Shown here in pieces: positions 23,830 to 35,919 of a DNA stretch of 64,000 nucleotides. Each line of letters starts with the position of its first letter. Position 1 is the first letter of the stretch. A program made the position numbers and the translations under genes. The notes below the pieces were generated by a model, which made no database searches, was not told the DNA's origin, and saw only the letters and a program-made list of their open reading frames with translations. Source of the stretch: Thalassia testudinum (Eukaryota > Streptophyta > Magnoliopsida > Alismatales > Hydrocharitaceae); NCBI GenBank assembly GCA_037157565.1, contig JAZHRO010000054.1, positions 16,599,501-16,663,500 of the forward strand. The letters are read 5' to 3'.

Positions 23830-25544
23830 TGAAAGTTTCGCCCTTCGAAGAGGGGTGACGTAATAATATGCGGAAATAATATAAAGCAATAAACAATCAC
23901 ACAGAAAGACAATCGCACAAGGTACACAAAGAATTTTTAGGTGGAAACCCAAACCGGGTGAAAACCACCACCTAACCCTCTCGAGTTAGGATTTTCCGAT
24001 CAACCTAGTTGATCAAAACCACTAACCGAATCACTTTAAAACGAGGGTGATTCAACCTCAGTACAACCACGCTACAAGTACGAGGGTAGCGTTCCTCAAC
24101 CCCTTCTCTCCACGAGAAGGATTTTGTCCCACGAAGGAGACGGAAATTCGCAAAGCGAATACCCAACCAAATAACAAAGATAAAATAAACAACAAACCTA
24201 TAGAGCCAACAAAGTAATAAACCTAAGCTTCTATAGGATTTAAGAAACTCCCATTTGCAAGGAGTGCGTCGACGATGATGCGGGTGCGTGAGCCACGCAA
24301 CGGCGCAATGTCGCTCTCGTGAACAACGGTGGGAGAGCGGGTGCGAAGGCTTGATGCTCTCAAGATGATGGAGCTTGAGCTTAGAGAGCAAGATCTTTTC
24401 TGGACACAAAAGAGTGTGGAAGTGTGTAGCTAAGTGTATCCAAGTGTGTGTTGGTGTGTCAAAAGTTCCCCTCTATTTATAGAGGCCTTAGGAAGGCTTT
24501 GGAAGGCTTAGGAAAGGTTCTATAGCCGTTGGGAACAAAGCCCAAGAGAATCAGGCCGAAATCAGGACAATGATTACACTTGACAGGGTAATCAGACGTC
24601 TAACTCTGGCATCAGACGTCTGGAAGGCCACTTGAAGACGTCTGATTTAAAGGTCAGACGTCTGATTCTATGCGGGTTTCCTCCTGACTTGAATCAGATC
24701 TAAACAGGGTTTTTGTTCAAGTCCATCAGACGACATACAGGACGTCTGGCACTATGTCTGGACGTCTGGAAACCTACTTTTTCCGTGGGAATGGATTTCC
24801 AAACGTTGCAATGGCTAGAAAATCTCTGAGAAGAGATTTTGGGTCAGCTGAGGCAAAACGGTCAATTATCAGACGTCTGGAAAGGCCTAAAGACGTCTGA
24901 TAAGGCTCTAACGGTCATATTCTTGAGTGTATGCTAAGCTAGCCAACGATCCACTAATTGGACGTCTGGCAAATCCATCAGACGTCTCCTAAGACGTCTG
25001 GCATAAGGTCTGGACGTCTGATTTCATCAGACAGAACTAGCTATGTCCAGCCTAACAAATATCAGACGTCTGAAACAACAGTCAGACGTCTTAAAATACT
25101 TTATCAGACGTCTGATTTGGGAATTAGACGTCTGGAAGTGCTGTTTGAACCCTATATTGGTTTTCTAAGTATTCTACAGAAAACCTAAGTATCCTAGGGT
25201 TGTGCCGGTGTTCCTAGGACTACTGTTAGGGTTCTTTGAGGCTCTTTAACATAATATTCTAAGGAAAATAAAAAGAGCAAGAAAATAAAGACAAGAGATA
25301 CAAGAAAGGATTAAAAAGAATCTATCCTATTCTTCTTGTCTTCTATCTTCAATCTGTCGCTCCACGCGAACCTCCTCTGTTTTCCATTAAGCTCCTCCAA
25401 TCCGTCCTGGATGCGAGCTCGAGTTCCGTCTAAACACGTCCACATTTGCAATTGACCTGAAATCTAGGACTCAAATTGTAAATGTTAAATAACACGCGTT
25501 TTGTTATCATCAAAACAAATGATCGTGGTGCTCTAGCACCAACA
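23830..25544 (-). repeat. LTR 3 of tandem gag-only element
   Basis: This is the start LTR on the element's own strand. It matches LTR 2 in its left part. In its right part it has private variants (GCAATGGCTAG near 24810, CAGCTGAGG near 24848, TCTGGCAAATCC near 24965). The palindrome array spans about 24590-25140. It is followed by TTTGT at 25545-25549. Confidence 0.92.
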
Positions 25545-27246
25545 TTTGTCTCCCACCAACTCCGGCCAACTGCCAGAGCTTCCAGCGACTCTCCCTCTCC
25601 TCTCTCGTCTCCCTGCCAACGTACCAATGGAAGGGTTAACTCCGCCTTCCTCTGCCGCATGCGCAGTACCAGCAGGCACCCTCCAGCCCCTCTTCCTCGT
25701 CGCCGTTCTCTCCCCCTGGCACCTTCGTCTCTAACGACGGCAACACCGACCGCTCGCCACCTCCACATCCCCCCTTCACTCTAGACTCGTAGTTAAGTTC
25801 TTCTTACCGTTCTCTTTATTTCCCCTCTGTCAATTTGTTGTTTCGACCTCTCAACACCACTGTCCAACCTCACCATCTCCACCTCCGACCACGAACTTCA
25901 GCGAGGCCATTTTACCACCACAGACAGCTCCACCCCTCTCCAACCGGTCCCTGAGCTTCACCACCTCCCACTAATCACCTCTCGCCCTTTCACTCACCGC
26001 GCCACCCACTGAAACCTTCCCTCAAACACACCCACCTGCACGCACACAGTTTGACCTAGCCACGCACTCACAGCCACTGTCACGTTCGTCGTGCTCCAGC
26101 GATACTCCCTGAACGTCCTAACTTGGCCGAGAGGACGTTTTACTGATTTCAGGTATATGCCCCGTCTGCCATTAACAAGCAAGCTTCAAGCTTGCTCGCA
26201 GGCTCGCTCCAGGTACCCTTGTCCCAGGTTGTAGTCCCAAGCTGCAGGGAAGAGCCTCGCGCACGGTCCCAGGTCCTCAATTGAAGATGTGAGCCTCGCG
26301 TCTTGCTGCAATTGGAAGGGCACTCCATGCCGCGGGCACGTGAGAAAGGAGGGGCGCGGATAGTCCCACATCGGAAGCTGTTGACGCCATGCACCCACAT
26401 AAATTGAAAAAGTGGCTGAGGCATATTGCCTCAGTCACACGAGGTGAGGTCCCTCTCACCCGGCCTCGTCTGCGACCACCCCCCGCGGACCTGGCCCGAC
26501 CCGTTTAGCTAAGCCTAGCACACCTTGCCCACCACCGCACGCCGGTGGGCCTGGTCCCGGGCGGGTTAACCTGACCCGTATACCCGAGCAGGCTCTGGGA
26601 GAGCAAACCCGAGAGTGAAATAAAGAGAGAGATGCAGGGAGGGTAGGGGTTAGGTTTTGCCTAACCATGCCTGTGCAGGGAAGCTGAAGAAGAAGAAGTA
26701 GCAGGAGCTGAAGCAGAGGAAGAGGAAGCAAAAGAAGAAGCAGCTGAGGACTTAGCCGCGAAAGCAGCTGCAAGGAAGAAGAAGGCGCAGGAGCAGCAGC
26801 AGCAGAGGAAAGGAAGAAAGAAGAATTAGAAGAAGAGGAAGAGGAAGAAGCACAGTGCAGAAGCAGGAGCTGAAGAGGGAGAAAGAGCCAGAGAAGAAAA
26901 GAAAGGAGCTACAGCCGAAGAGAAGAGAAGAAAAAGCCAAGGAGAAGAGGAAGAGCAGCAGCAGACAAAGGAAGGAAGAAGAAGGCACTGTAGCAGATGC
27001 CATTTAAGGCATCTGATCCAATGATTCAGATGTCTAAAGACAGAGAGAAGGGAAAGAAGAACAAAGAAGAAAGAGAGAAGAAAAGAAAAGAGAAGACATT
27101 TTATTTCCTCTCTCTAGTTTTTTCTTTTCTTTTTTGTAAAACAATACATTATTGTAATTGTGATTTTTATCCTTCTAAAATCAAGCTTGCTCCTTGAGTT
27201 CGACCTTCGAGAATTTTTGAAATATTCGAGTAATAAAATCTAATCA
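25545..27246 (+). repeat. Athila 3' LTR, part 2 (family A)
   Basis: The LTR continues from 16180, collinear with 44425-46150. It includes a GA-rich tract at 26680-27110 and an imperfect hairpin at 27008-27033 (CATCTGAT... / ...ATTCAGATG) matching the perfect one at 45905-45927. It ends TAATCA at 27246. Translations in this GA-rich part are low-complexity and not genes. Confidence 0.75.
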
Positions 27247-30200
27247 AACTCAGTGAGGATCAAAAACCCTCCACCACCTATGGTAATTAGTGTGAAGAAC
27301 ATTGCGAGCTTTCCTAGTCAATTGATGTTCACTAAACTTGTTAAAATGGTCTTAACTAGCCAAAAAAAGACAAAATTGATCCACTAATTTTTTTGCGTTA
27401 AACATTTATTTATCCCTTGTGATTAGAGCTATTGTAATGGTGCAAAATAGCAAATATAACGTCATTCACATATCAGAGAGGAAACTCCAATCTACCACAA
27501 GCTTCCTGGTTGTTTAATTCCTCAACACAGTTAATTAAGTTATTTAAACTTAATTAATCACATGAGAAAGTAACTTAGATTAACTTGATGTTATGTCGGT
27601 TGTATAGTATAGGGGCAAGTTAACCTAACATTTTAAATTTTAAGTTCTTTTTAGCTGCTTGAGTGAAGGTCGTTTACTGAGAGGCATAACTTAATCCTAA
27701 TTCACCATTAATTGCTATGGAATAATTAAGATCTAATTAATTAACTAACTATTAAATTAGAATACTTTTAAGCCTATGAACATTGCACACAAATTAATCA
27801 AATTAGCACATGCAACATTCCATGAATAGAGAACATATTTACACATGTGATTTGTCATTAAAAATCAAGTAAACATGTTTATTGAAAACTTTACTACTAA
27901 TTACAAAAGATTAAGGCAAGAAAAAGTTATACAATTGAATACAAATGCCTTATTACATCAGTTAAACTCAGAATATTGAAAAGGAATATAAGAATACACT
28001 ATGAAAGCAAATCAGATTTCTTCTTTCTATTTCTTCTCTTCATTCTTTCTTCAGCCCTTTTCTTCTTGTTATTTCCTCTCCTCTGTTGTTGCTCTCTCTC
28101 TTATTCCCTCTCTTTTCCTTACTCTCTGTCGTTAGCTTAATTTCTTTCTCTTAATCTTTACTGTGCTCTAATGTCCTCACTTAACTAAGTTACAAAAATT
28201 TGGTTTTCTAATTGGCAGCTCAGACCGGTCGGGGGTACACAGCACCCACTTCGGGGTAGGACCAGACCCTACTGGGTCCAAGCCTAGTTTTACTTAAGTG
28301 TTTTATTTCCAATTCAAGCCCATGCATAGTATCCGGCCTCCCAGGCCCACACATGCCCACTCATGGGTGCACACTCACGGCCACAGGTGCACACACACAC
28401 ATGCACAGGCACGCGCAACGCACACACCCGCATCCCATGCTTGTTTCCTTATGCCCTGCGCTGACAATTGAAGCGTCATGTGCACAAATTTATAATATAG
28501 CATGTCAGCGCCTCCAGAACTATCGATGTGGGACTATATTTCCCAGGTTCTGGCCGAACTTCGGCCAATGATTCCGGCCGACTCTGTTCACCAAATCAAT
28601 CGAGCAAAGGCTCAATTGAGAGCTCTTGATGTGCTATACAAGATATACGCATCAATTTGATGCTTAGATTTCGATTAGTCCTTCGATTTGAAGGACAAAC
28701 TTGGCTATTTCGCACGGCTGTTAACGCCTGCAGAAGTGAAATTCAGGTCTCTTGACCTGCGGAAGAACTTTAATCTCCAGATGAGATCTAAATCATCTTC
28801 AGCTGATGATTCTGCAGCAAATGGTGAAGAAAGAAGGTTCTATATGGCTTCAGGAAGAGGAAGTAGCACATGAGCTTCGTTCTCAATGTTAAGAGCTCGG
28901 AATTGAGCTCTAATTCATTCATCAGAGAGAAAACAACTTCAATAGGTGATCTGAACTGATTCAGGAGGCCAAAAACAATTGATCTAAGCAGATTTGGCAA
29001 TCAAAACTTGCCAAGAACACACTAAACATAGTATTGGGTTCTAAAGAACCCAAACTGTCCGAAACATGATTTGCACTAAATCCTTAATAAACCTGAATTA
29101 AATTAACTCTATAACACTCCAAGTCATCTAAGAATTCCATTGCAACATTAATTTCACATAATTAATCAATTAATCCTCGAGTTGAAGCTCGAGTTGACCA
29201 AATCAAGCTCGGAGTTGACTTTCTATTCTAGATTTTCTTAGATCAAATTGAGGACTGAGATCGACTTGATTCGACCCCAGGAAGTGATTCAGAGCTTCAA
29301 TTTTATGTTTTGAATCCTCTAAAGTGATCTCAGGCATCGTCTCCTAAGCACAAAATTAGGTTTGTTTGACAGAACAACCTAGAGGATTTCAACCTCTAAA
29401 GGCTTTGCTCAAGCTTTTTGACCAAATTCCATAAGCTTAACCCTAACTGAGTAGCTTCTCCAACTCTGCCGGAGTTGGAGAAGACACAACTCAAATGAGA
29501 ACTCCAGACAATAAAAGCTAGATTAATTATCGATTTATAATCCTTGCACCCCAAATAGACAATTTGGAGCTCCTTAGAGCTTATCAAGGGATGAAGATCA
29601 ATTTCAACTTGCCGGAGCTTGTTGAAGCTCTGGTGAGTCCAGGGAATGTCTAGCAATGTACAAAACTCCATTAGACAGACCATTAAAAGTCTTAAGAGCT
29701 TCTTGAGGTCACAAGGAACCGCAGGAGCTCATCAATTTATCCAATTAATGATCTAATAAAGTATTGATCAGGGAATTAGAAATCTTAATCTTTGAGTTTA
29801 TACGAACTTGGAGTCAGCTATCTCACTCAATTGAGTAAGGGCTAAGGTTCAACAGAACCTTGTGATGCTCTATGGGGGATTAATTAGGTGGAATAACTCT
29901 CTCGAGCTCTCCATTGACAGAGAACTAGAAAGTTGAAATGGAATTAGTTATTTACATTCTATGAGTTATTTATACTAATTAGGTATAGGATCGAGGCCCT
30001 TAGATTGTGAAGAGGTGATGGAGGGCCCCAGCGAGTGTATTCTAATCTCGGAGACCTCCGCCGTGGACAGCAGAGGTCATCGGTGAATGTAAAGATGAAC
30101 AAGACGATTCAGCTGCTAAGAGTGAGGGGAAAATAGTGCTATGAAATCATGATAAGGTGAAGAAAGTGATTGGTGCGTAAAAATGGCAAAAGAATGGCTT

Positions 30201-30339
30201 AGACGAGCTCAAAGAGCTCGCCGGAGCTGAAGAAGACGGCATACAACTTAAACAATTAGAACTAACTAATTACCTAATCTACTGAATTAAACTATGTTAC
30301 ACTTACCTAAACTTAATCCTAATGTTACCTGGATGAATG

Positions 30340-32091
30340 TGTTCATGCTAGAGCATCGCAATCGTTTAATTTGATGATAACAAAACACGTGTCATTTAAC
30401 ATTTTCACTTGAAGTCTTAGATTTCAGGTTAATTGCAAATGGAGACATGGTTAGACAGAGTTCGAGCTCGCATCCATGGCGGATTGGAGGAGCTTGATGG
30501 AGAACAGAGGAGCTTCGCGAGGAGCGATAGCTTGAAGAAGGAAGGAGATGAAAAATATGATAGATTTCCTTTCCTTTGTACTATGTATTTTTGTTTCTTT
30601 TGTTGCTCTTTATTTTTGTTTCTTAGATTCATGTTAAAGAGCTTCAAAGAACCCTAACAGTAGTCCTAGGAACACTTGTACAACCCTAGGATACTTAGGT
30701 TTTCTGTAGAGAACTGAAAAAATCAAAATTGGGTTCAGACAGCCGTATCAGACGTCTAATCTGAAAATCAGACGTCTGATAATGACTTTTAAGACATCCA
30801 ACTGTTGACACAAATGTCCGATAACATCTAGGTTGGACTTAATAGGTTCTGTCCATTTGAATCAGTCATCCAGACCTTAGCCCAAACGTCTTAGGAGATG
30901 TCTGATGCCTTTGATAGACGTCCAATTAGTGGAACGTTGGCTGCCCACACAGATGTTGAGGAATCTGACCGTTACTTATATCAGACGTCCGTAAGTGATC
31001 CCAGACATTTGATATGTGACCGTTTTGCCTCAACTGACCCAAAATCTTCCATCAGAGATTTTATAGTCGTTAGATTCGTTGGGAATCCATTTCCAGAGAA
31101 CAAATAGATTTCCAGACGTCCAAACCTTGTGCCAGACATCCTATGTGTCGTTTGATGGACATGCACTAGAACCCTGTTTAGGTCTGATTCAAGTCAGGAA
31201 GGAAACCCGCCTAAAATCAGACGTCTGACTTAGTTCCCAAACATCTGACTTAGTTCTCAGACGTCTTAAACAGGTTTTCCATACGTCTAATGCCAGGACC
31301 AGACGTCTGACGACTCTGTCAGAATCATAATTAATTCTGACTATGACCTGATTCTCTTTGGCCTTGCACCCAACGGCTATGGAAGCCTTCGAAGGACTTC
31401 CAAAGCCTTCCTAGGGCCTCTATAAATAGAGGACCCCTTAGCTTGTACATACACCCAAGACACACCCTTGTTAGAATATTTCCACTTACTTGTGTCAAAA
31501 AGAAGTAGAAGATCAAATAGAAAAAGCTCTAGCTCTACAAGCACTCCATTTACCTAAGAGCTTCATCCTGCTGTGCACCTGCTCTCTCGCCGACGTTACA
31601 AGAGCACTGTTGTGCCATAGCGTGGTCACGCATTCGCGTCGTCACATCGACGCACTTCCACCAAAGGGAAGTTTCCTAACTCCTATAGAAGATAGGATTA
31701 AATATTTGAGGCTCTATAGGATTGTTGTACTTTATTTCATCTTTGGTTGGATATTCGCTTTGTGAATTCTTGTCTCCTTCGTGAGACAAATTCCTTCTTG
31801 TGAAGAGAAGGGATGTTGAGGAACACTACCCTTGGTCTAAGTAGTGTGGTTGTAATTGAGGTTCAGTCAACCTCGTTTAAGTGATTGGGTTTAGTGGATT
31901 TGATCGACTAGGTCGATCAGGAAATCCTAACTCGAGAGGTTTAGGTGGTGGTTTTCACCCGGTTTGGGTTTTCAACTAAAATTACTTGTGCCCATTGTGT
32001 GATTGTTCATTTTGTGAGATTATCTTTTTAATTCCGCAATTTCTTTTTATTACGTCACACACATCTCATCCCCTCCAAGCAGGAAATTACA
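30340..32091 (+). repeat. 5' LTR of plus-strand gag-only element
   Basis: It starts TGTTCATGCTAGAGC and ends AAATTACA. GACGTCT-type motifs lie at 30745-31310, followed by the TATA region near 31420. Confidence 0.87.
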
Positions 32092-32145
32092 TTTGGTATC
32101 AGAGCAGGTTTCGCATTTTCGACGTTACACACCGGTGAAGATCCG

Positions 32146-33855
32146 ATGGAGGGAAGCATCACTGCCACTAGAATCATCAAAGGGCAATCCACCGTCCGAC
32201 CGCCTCTTCGATGGAAGCAACTACGGCTACTGGAAGTTACGGATGAAGATGTGGCTTCAAGCCACCAATTTTGCTTTATGGGAACGTTATGAAACCCCAT
32301 ACGAAGTCCCAGAGAAACTAAAGAGAGGCTATTCGTAGTAGCAGACCCGTGAGCTTTCCCTCAATGAGAAAGCTATGAACGCGTTCTATTGTACCCTTAG
32401 CGTAGAGGAGTTCAACCGAATATATTAGTGCGTCACTGTATATGAGGTATGGCACACTCTAGAAGGTACACACGAAGGTACAACTAAGGTAAAGACTTCT
32501 AAAATAAATTTACTTTCTTAAGAATTTGAATCTTTTTCTATGAAGTCTAACGAATCTCTAAGTGAGATGAACACTAGGTTCACTCTCATTGTAAATAACT
32601 TAAAAGCTTTAGGTAAGACCTTCATCAAAGAAGAGCTTCAAGGAAAACTACTCCATTCCCTTGGATCGGAATGGGTGCAGAAGGTCATCGCCATCGAGGA
32701 GGCGAATGAGATGGAGCTTAACATGGAAGATCTCCTAGGCAACCTAATGGCCTATGCAACAAAGTTAAAGCAAAAGAAAGACACACTAGAACCAAAGCTT
32801 AAGAAGACTCTCGCCTTCAAAGTTGCGTCGAATGGCGAGGTAAGTTCCGACGATGAAGACTTTAAAATCTTACTTAAGAAATTTTCAAAGTTTTGTAGGG
32901 AATCAAAGAAAGAAAAGAAGGTCCGAGACATTGCTACCACTGCAACAAGAAAGGGCATCTACGACCAGAGTGTCCTCTTCTAAAAAAGGAGAAGAAGGAA
33001 AAGGAGAAGTCTAAGAAGAAAGTGTTCCAAGCAACTTGGGACGACTTGAGCTCAGAGGAAGAAGAAGAGCAGAACCCCAAGGAAGAAATCACTTGCTTTG
33101 GTTTCAAGGCCATAGGAGAAAGCGACAGCGAAAGCGGAAACAACTCCGACGACGAGGTAAATTCTGATTTACAGAACACATTTAATGAGCTTTTTGAAGT
33201 TAGTAAATCACTTAAGGTAGAAAATAAAAATATTAAAAAGAACCTTAGTTTTCTTAAAAATGAAAATGAAAGGTTAGAAAAATAACTTGAGGATCTAGAA
33301 GTTAGTCCTAAAAATGATGACTTATTGTTAGAAAATCATAACCTTATTAATGAAAATAATAAGTTGATTGAGGAAAACACCTGTTTAAAAATTAAAATTT
33401 CTAGCTTAAAAATCAAGATGCATACTATTGAAGGTGAACTTGCATGTCTTAGGGAGAAGTCAAACAATTTGATAAATAAGGTAGATAACTTATATAGCCC
33501 TAAGGTTGAGAAAGGATCTCCATCAAGGAGACCCACTAACAAATCCGGATCCAAGCTCACTTAGATACCGAATAAAAAATTGGAATCTTGTTTTGTAGGT
33601 TTCAAATGTGACTATAATACAAGAGATTGGACCTACAAGCTCAAGAACAATCAACTCGAGTTGGGAGGACCAAAGAGTAGACCAAGAAGAAGGACAAGAA
33701 GATCGACGAGACGGCGAACAAATGATGGACCCGCCGCACATTGTCCACCAGATTGGAGATCGGCGCTAATGCCCAGGCCTCCAAACTACGGATGGGAGCC
33801 CCATCCGATATGGCATCCACCACTTCCATTTGGGTTATTTTATTGGCCATGGTAA
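32146..33855 (+). pseudogene. Gag of plus-strand gag-only element, frameshifted
   Basis: It starts MEGSITATRI-like at 32146 and is the same protein as at 18217-19947. It has a TAG near 32336, a TAG near 32428, a frame change near 32145-32200 and another near 32920. The CCHC knuckle is still readable in the next frame at 32936-32985. The Trp codon lost in the tandem copy is present here. The TAA inside the coiled coil (33283-33285) is at the same place as in the tandem copy. A further TAG lies at 33562. The Trp/Pro-rich C-terminus ends at 33855. Confidence 0.82.
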
Positions 33856-33899
33856 GTGAGGTAAAACCCTTTTACCCTATTCTTTTATCATTTGCATAT

Positions 33900-34192
33900 A
33901 GATAGGGGGAGTTAAAATTATAAGCTAACTATCAATCATTAAGGGGGAGATCATATTAAGTTAGCTATATTTCCTTTAGAAAGGGGGAGAAAAAGAATAG
34001 CTATCATGTTGTTACAAAAAGGGGGAGGACATTAGTCTTGTTAAAAGAAATTCAACCCAATAATTGAAGAGTATGTTTTAAGGGGGAGTTATAGGAAATT
34101 TAAAATCGATTAAACCTTTTTGATAATGTTAAAAAGGGGGAGGATTTATGCATCAATATTTATGGTTTTGTCATCATCAAAAAGGGGGAGAT
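33900..34192 (+). other. Polypurine tract array of plus-strand gag-only element
   Basis: AGGGGGAG-type tracts recur near 33903, 33942, 33981, 34019, 34080, 34135 and 34181. The last (AAAAAGGGGGAGATTG) abuts the 3' LTR. The spacing mirrors the minus-strand array at 17897-18200. Confidence 0.8.
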
Positions 34193-35919
34193 TGTTGATA
34201 CTAGAGCACTGCGATTGTTTATTTTGATGATAACAAAACACATGTCATTTAATATTTGCACTTGAAGTCTTAGATTTCAGGTTAATTGCAAATGAAGACG
34301 TGGTTAAATGGAGTTCGAGCTCGCATCCATGGCGGATTGGAGGAGCTTGATGGAGAACAGATGAGCTTCGTGAGGAGCGATAGCTTGAAGAAGGAAGGAG
34401 ATGAAGAATATGATAGATTTCCTTTCCTTTGTACTATGTATTTTTGTTTGTTTTGTTGCTCTTTAGTTTTGTTTCTTAGATTCATGTTAAAGAGCCTCAA
34501 AGAACCCTAACAGTAGTTCTACGAACACTTGCACAACCCTAGGATACTTAGGTTTTCTGTAGAGAACTTAGAAAACCAAAATAAGGTTCAGACAGCCTTA
34601 TCAGACGTCTAATCTGAAAATCAGACGTTTGATAATGACTTTTAAGACATCTGACTGTTGACTCAGACGTCCGATAACATCTAGGCTGGATTTAATAGGT
34701 TTTGTCCGTTTGAATCAGTCATCCAGACCTTAGCCCAGATGTCTTAGGAGACGTCTGATTCCTTTGACAGATGTCCAATTAGTGGAATGTTGGCTGCCCA
34801 CACAGACGTTGAAAAATCTAACCATTAACTTATATCAGACGTTATCAGACGTCCGTAAGTGATCCCAGATATCTGATATGTGATCATTTTGCCTCGACTG
34901 ACCCAAAATCTTCCTTCAGAGATTTTATAGCCGTTAGACTCGTTGGGAATTCATTTCCAGAGAACAAATAGGTTTCCAGACGTCCAGACCTTGTGCCAGA
35001 CGTCCTGTGTGTCGTCTGATGGACATACACTAGAACCTTGTTTAGGTCTGATTCAAGTCAGGAAGGAAACCTGCCTAAAATCAGACGTTTGACTTAGTTC
35101 CCAGACGTCTTAAACGGGTTTTTCAGACGTCTGATGACCCTGTCAGAATCATGATTAATTCTGACTACGGCCTGATTTTCTTTGGCCTTGCACCCAACGG
35201 CTATGGAAGCCTTCCAAGTCCTTCCAAAGCCTTCTTAGGGCCTCTATAAATAAAAAAGGACCCCTTGGCTTGTACATACACCCAAGACATGCCCTTGTTA
35301 GAATATTTCCACTTACTTGTGTCAAAAAGAAGTAGAAGATCAAATAGAAGAAGCTCTAGCTCTACAAGCACTCCCTTCACCTAAGAGCTTCATCCTGCTG
35401 TGCACCTGCTCTCCCGTCGACGTTACAAGAGCGTTGTTGTGCCAAAGCATGGTTCACACATTCGCGTCGTCACATCGACGCACTTCCACCAAAGGGAAGT
35501 TTCCTAACTCTTATAGAAGTTAGGATTAAATATTTGAGGCTTTATAGGATTGTTGTACTTTATTTTATCTTTAGTTGGGTATTCGGTTTGTGAATTCCCA
35601 TCTCCTTCGTGAGACAAATTCTTTTTTGTGATGAGAAAGGGTGTTGAGGAACACTACCCTCGGTCTAAGTAGTGTGGTTATAATTGAGGTTCAGTCACCC
35701 TCGTTTAAGTGATTGGGTTTAGTGGATTTGATCGACTAGGTCGATCGGGAAATCCTAACTCGAGAGGGTTTGGTGGTGGTTTTCACTCGATTTGGATTTC
35801 CACCTAAAATTACTTGTGCCCATTGTGTGATTGTTCATTTTGTGAGATTGTCTTTTTAATTCCGCAATTTTTTTTTATTACGTCACACACATCTCACCCC
35901 CTCTAAGCAGGGAATTACA
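34193..35919 (+). repeat. 3' LTR of plus-strand gag-only element
   Basis: It is collinear with 30340-32091, with many substitutions and small indels (for example near 34830-34850, 35130 and 35245). It ends GGGAATTACA. Confidence 0.87.

Larger units (their letters stand above)
16181..25544 (-). mobile_element. Tandem gag-only copia/Sirevirus-like retrotransposon: LTR-gag-LTR-gag-LTR, TSD TTTGT
   Basis: The element is bounded by TG...CA ends and a perfect duplication TTTGT at 16176-16180 and 25545-25549. It has three LTRs (16181-17896, 20006-21720, 23830-25544; 1716, 1715 and 1715 bp) and two internal regions of 2109 bp each (17897-20005 and 21721-23829) that look identical. Each internal region has a primer site, one gag frame and an array of polypurine tracts, but no protease, integrase, RT or RNase H. 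This fits the TR-GAG class of non-autonomous elements, probably mobilised by an autonomous Sirevirus. The lineage is inferred from the copia-type gag and the multiple polypurine tracts, which are a known Sirevirus trait. Confidence 0.88.
1..27246 (+). mobile_element. Athila-type Ty3/gypsy element, 5' part outside window, split by two nested insertions
   Basis: The element's own sequence is 1-106, 10496-16180 and 25545-27246. The pieces at 1-106 and 10496 onward are one pol region: when the insertion and one copy of the AGGCC duplication are set aside, the reading frame is continuous across the junction. The RT block (11000-11500) has the spacing and motifs of the Athila lineage, including a CPFGTYAFRRMPFGLCNA segment. 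A G-rich tract (GCATGGGGGTA) ends at 15185, immediately before an LTR that begins at 15186. The 5' LTR and gag lie upstream of the window. Several stops, a frame loss in integrase and altered catalytic residues show that it is dead. The lineage call comes from recognising motifs, not from a search. Confidence 0.8.
30340..35919 (+). mobile_element. Gag-only copia/Sirevirus-like element, single copy, inside family C solo LTR
   Basis: The structure is LTR 30340-32091, primer site at about 32094 (TTTGGTATCAGAGC), gag 32146-33855, polypurine array 33900-34192, LTR 34193-35919. It is a diverged relative of the tandem element at 16181-25544, inserted in the opposite orientation. Flanking 5-mers GAATG and AAAGG agree at three of five bases, consistent with an old duplication. 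Both LTRs keep a TATA region (CCTCTATAAATA) and about a dozen palindrome motifs, many mutated. It is older than the tandem copy. Confidence 0.87.

Noticed and set aside
26680..27110. GA-rich tract with Lys/Glu- or Leu/Ser-rich translations (also 45480-46010 and 53600-53880)
   Set aside because: This is low-complexity purine-rich sequence within LTRs; translations have no domain and differ between copies.
30340..35919. Perfect target duplication for the plus-strand gag-only element
   Set aside because: GAATG and AAAGG match at three of five bases. It is reported as imperfect, although the intact family C copy supports the junction.
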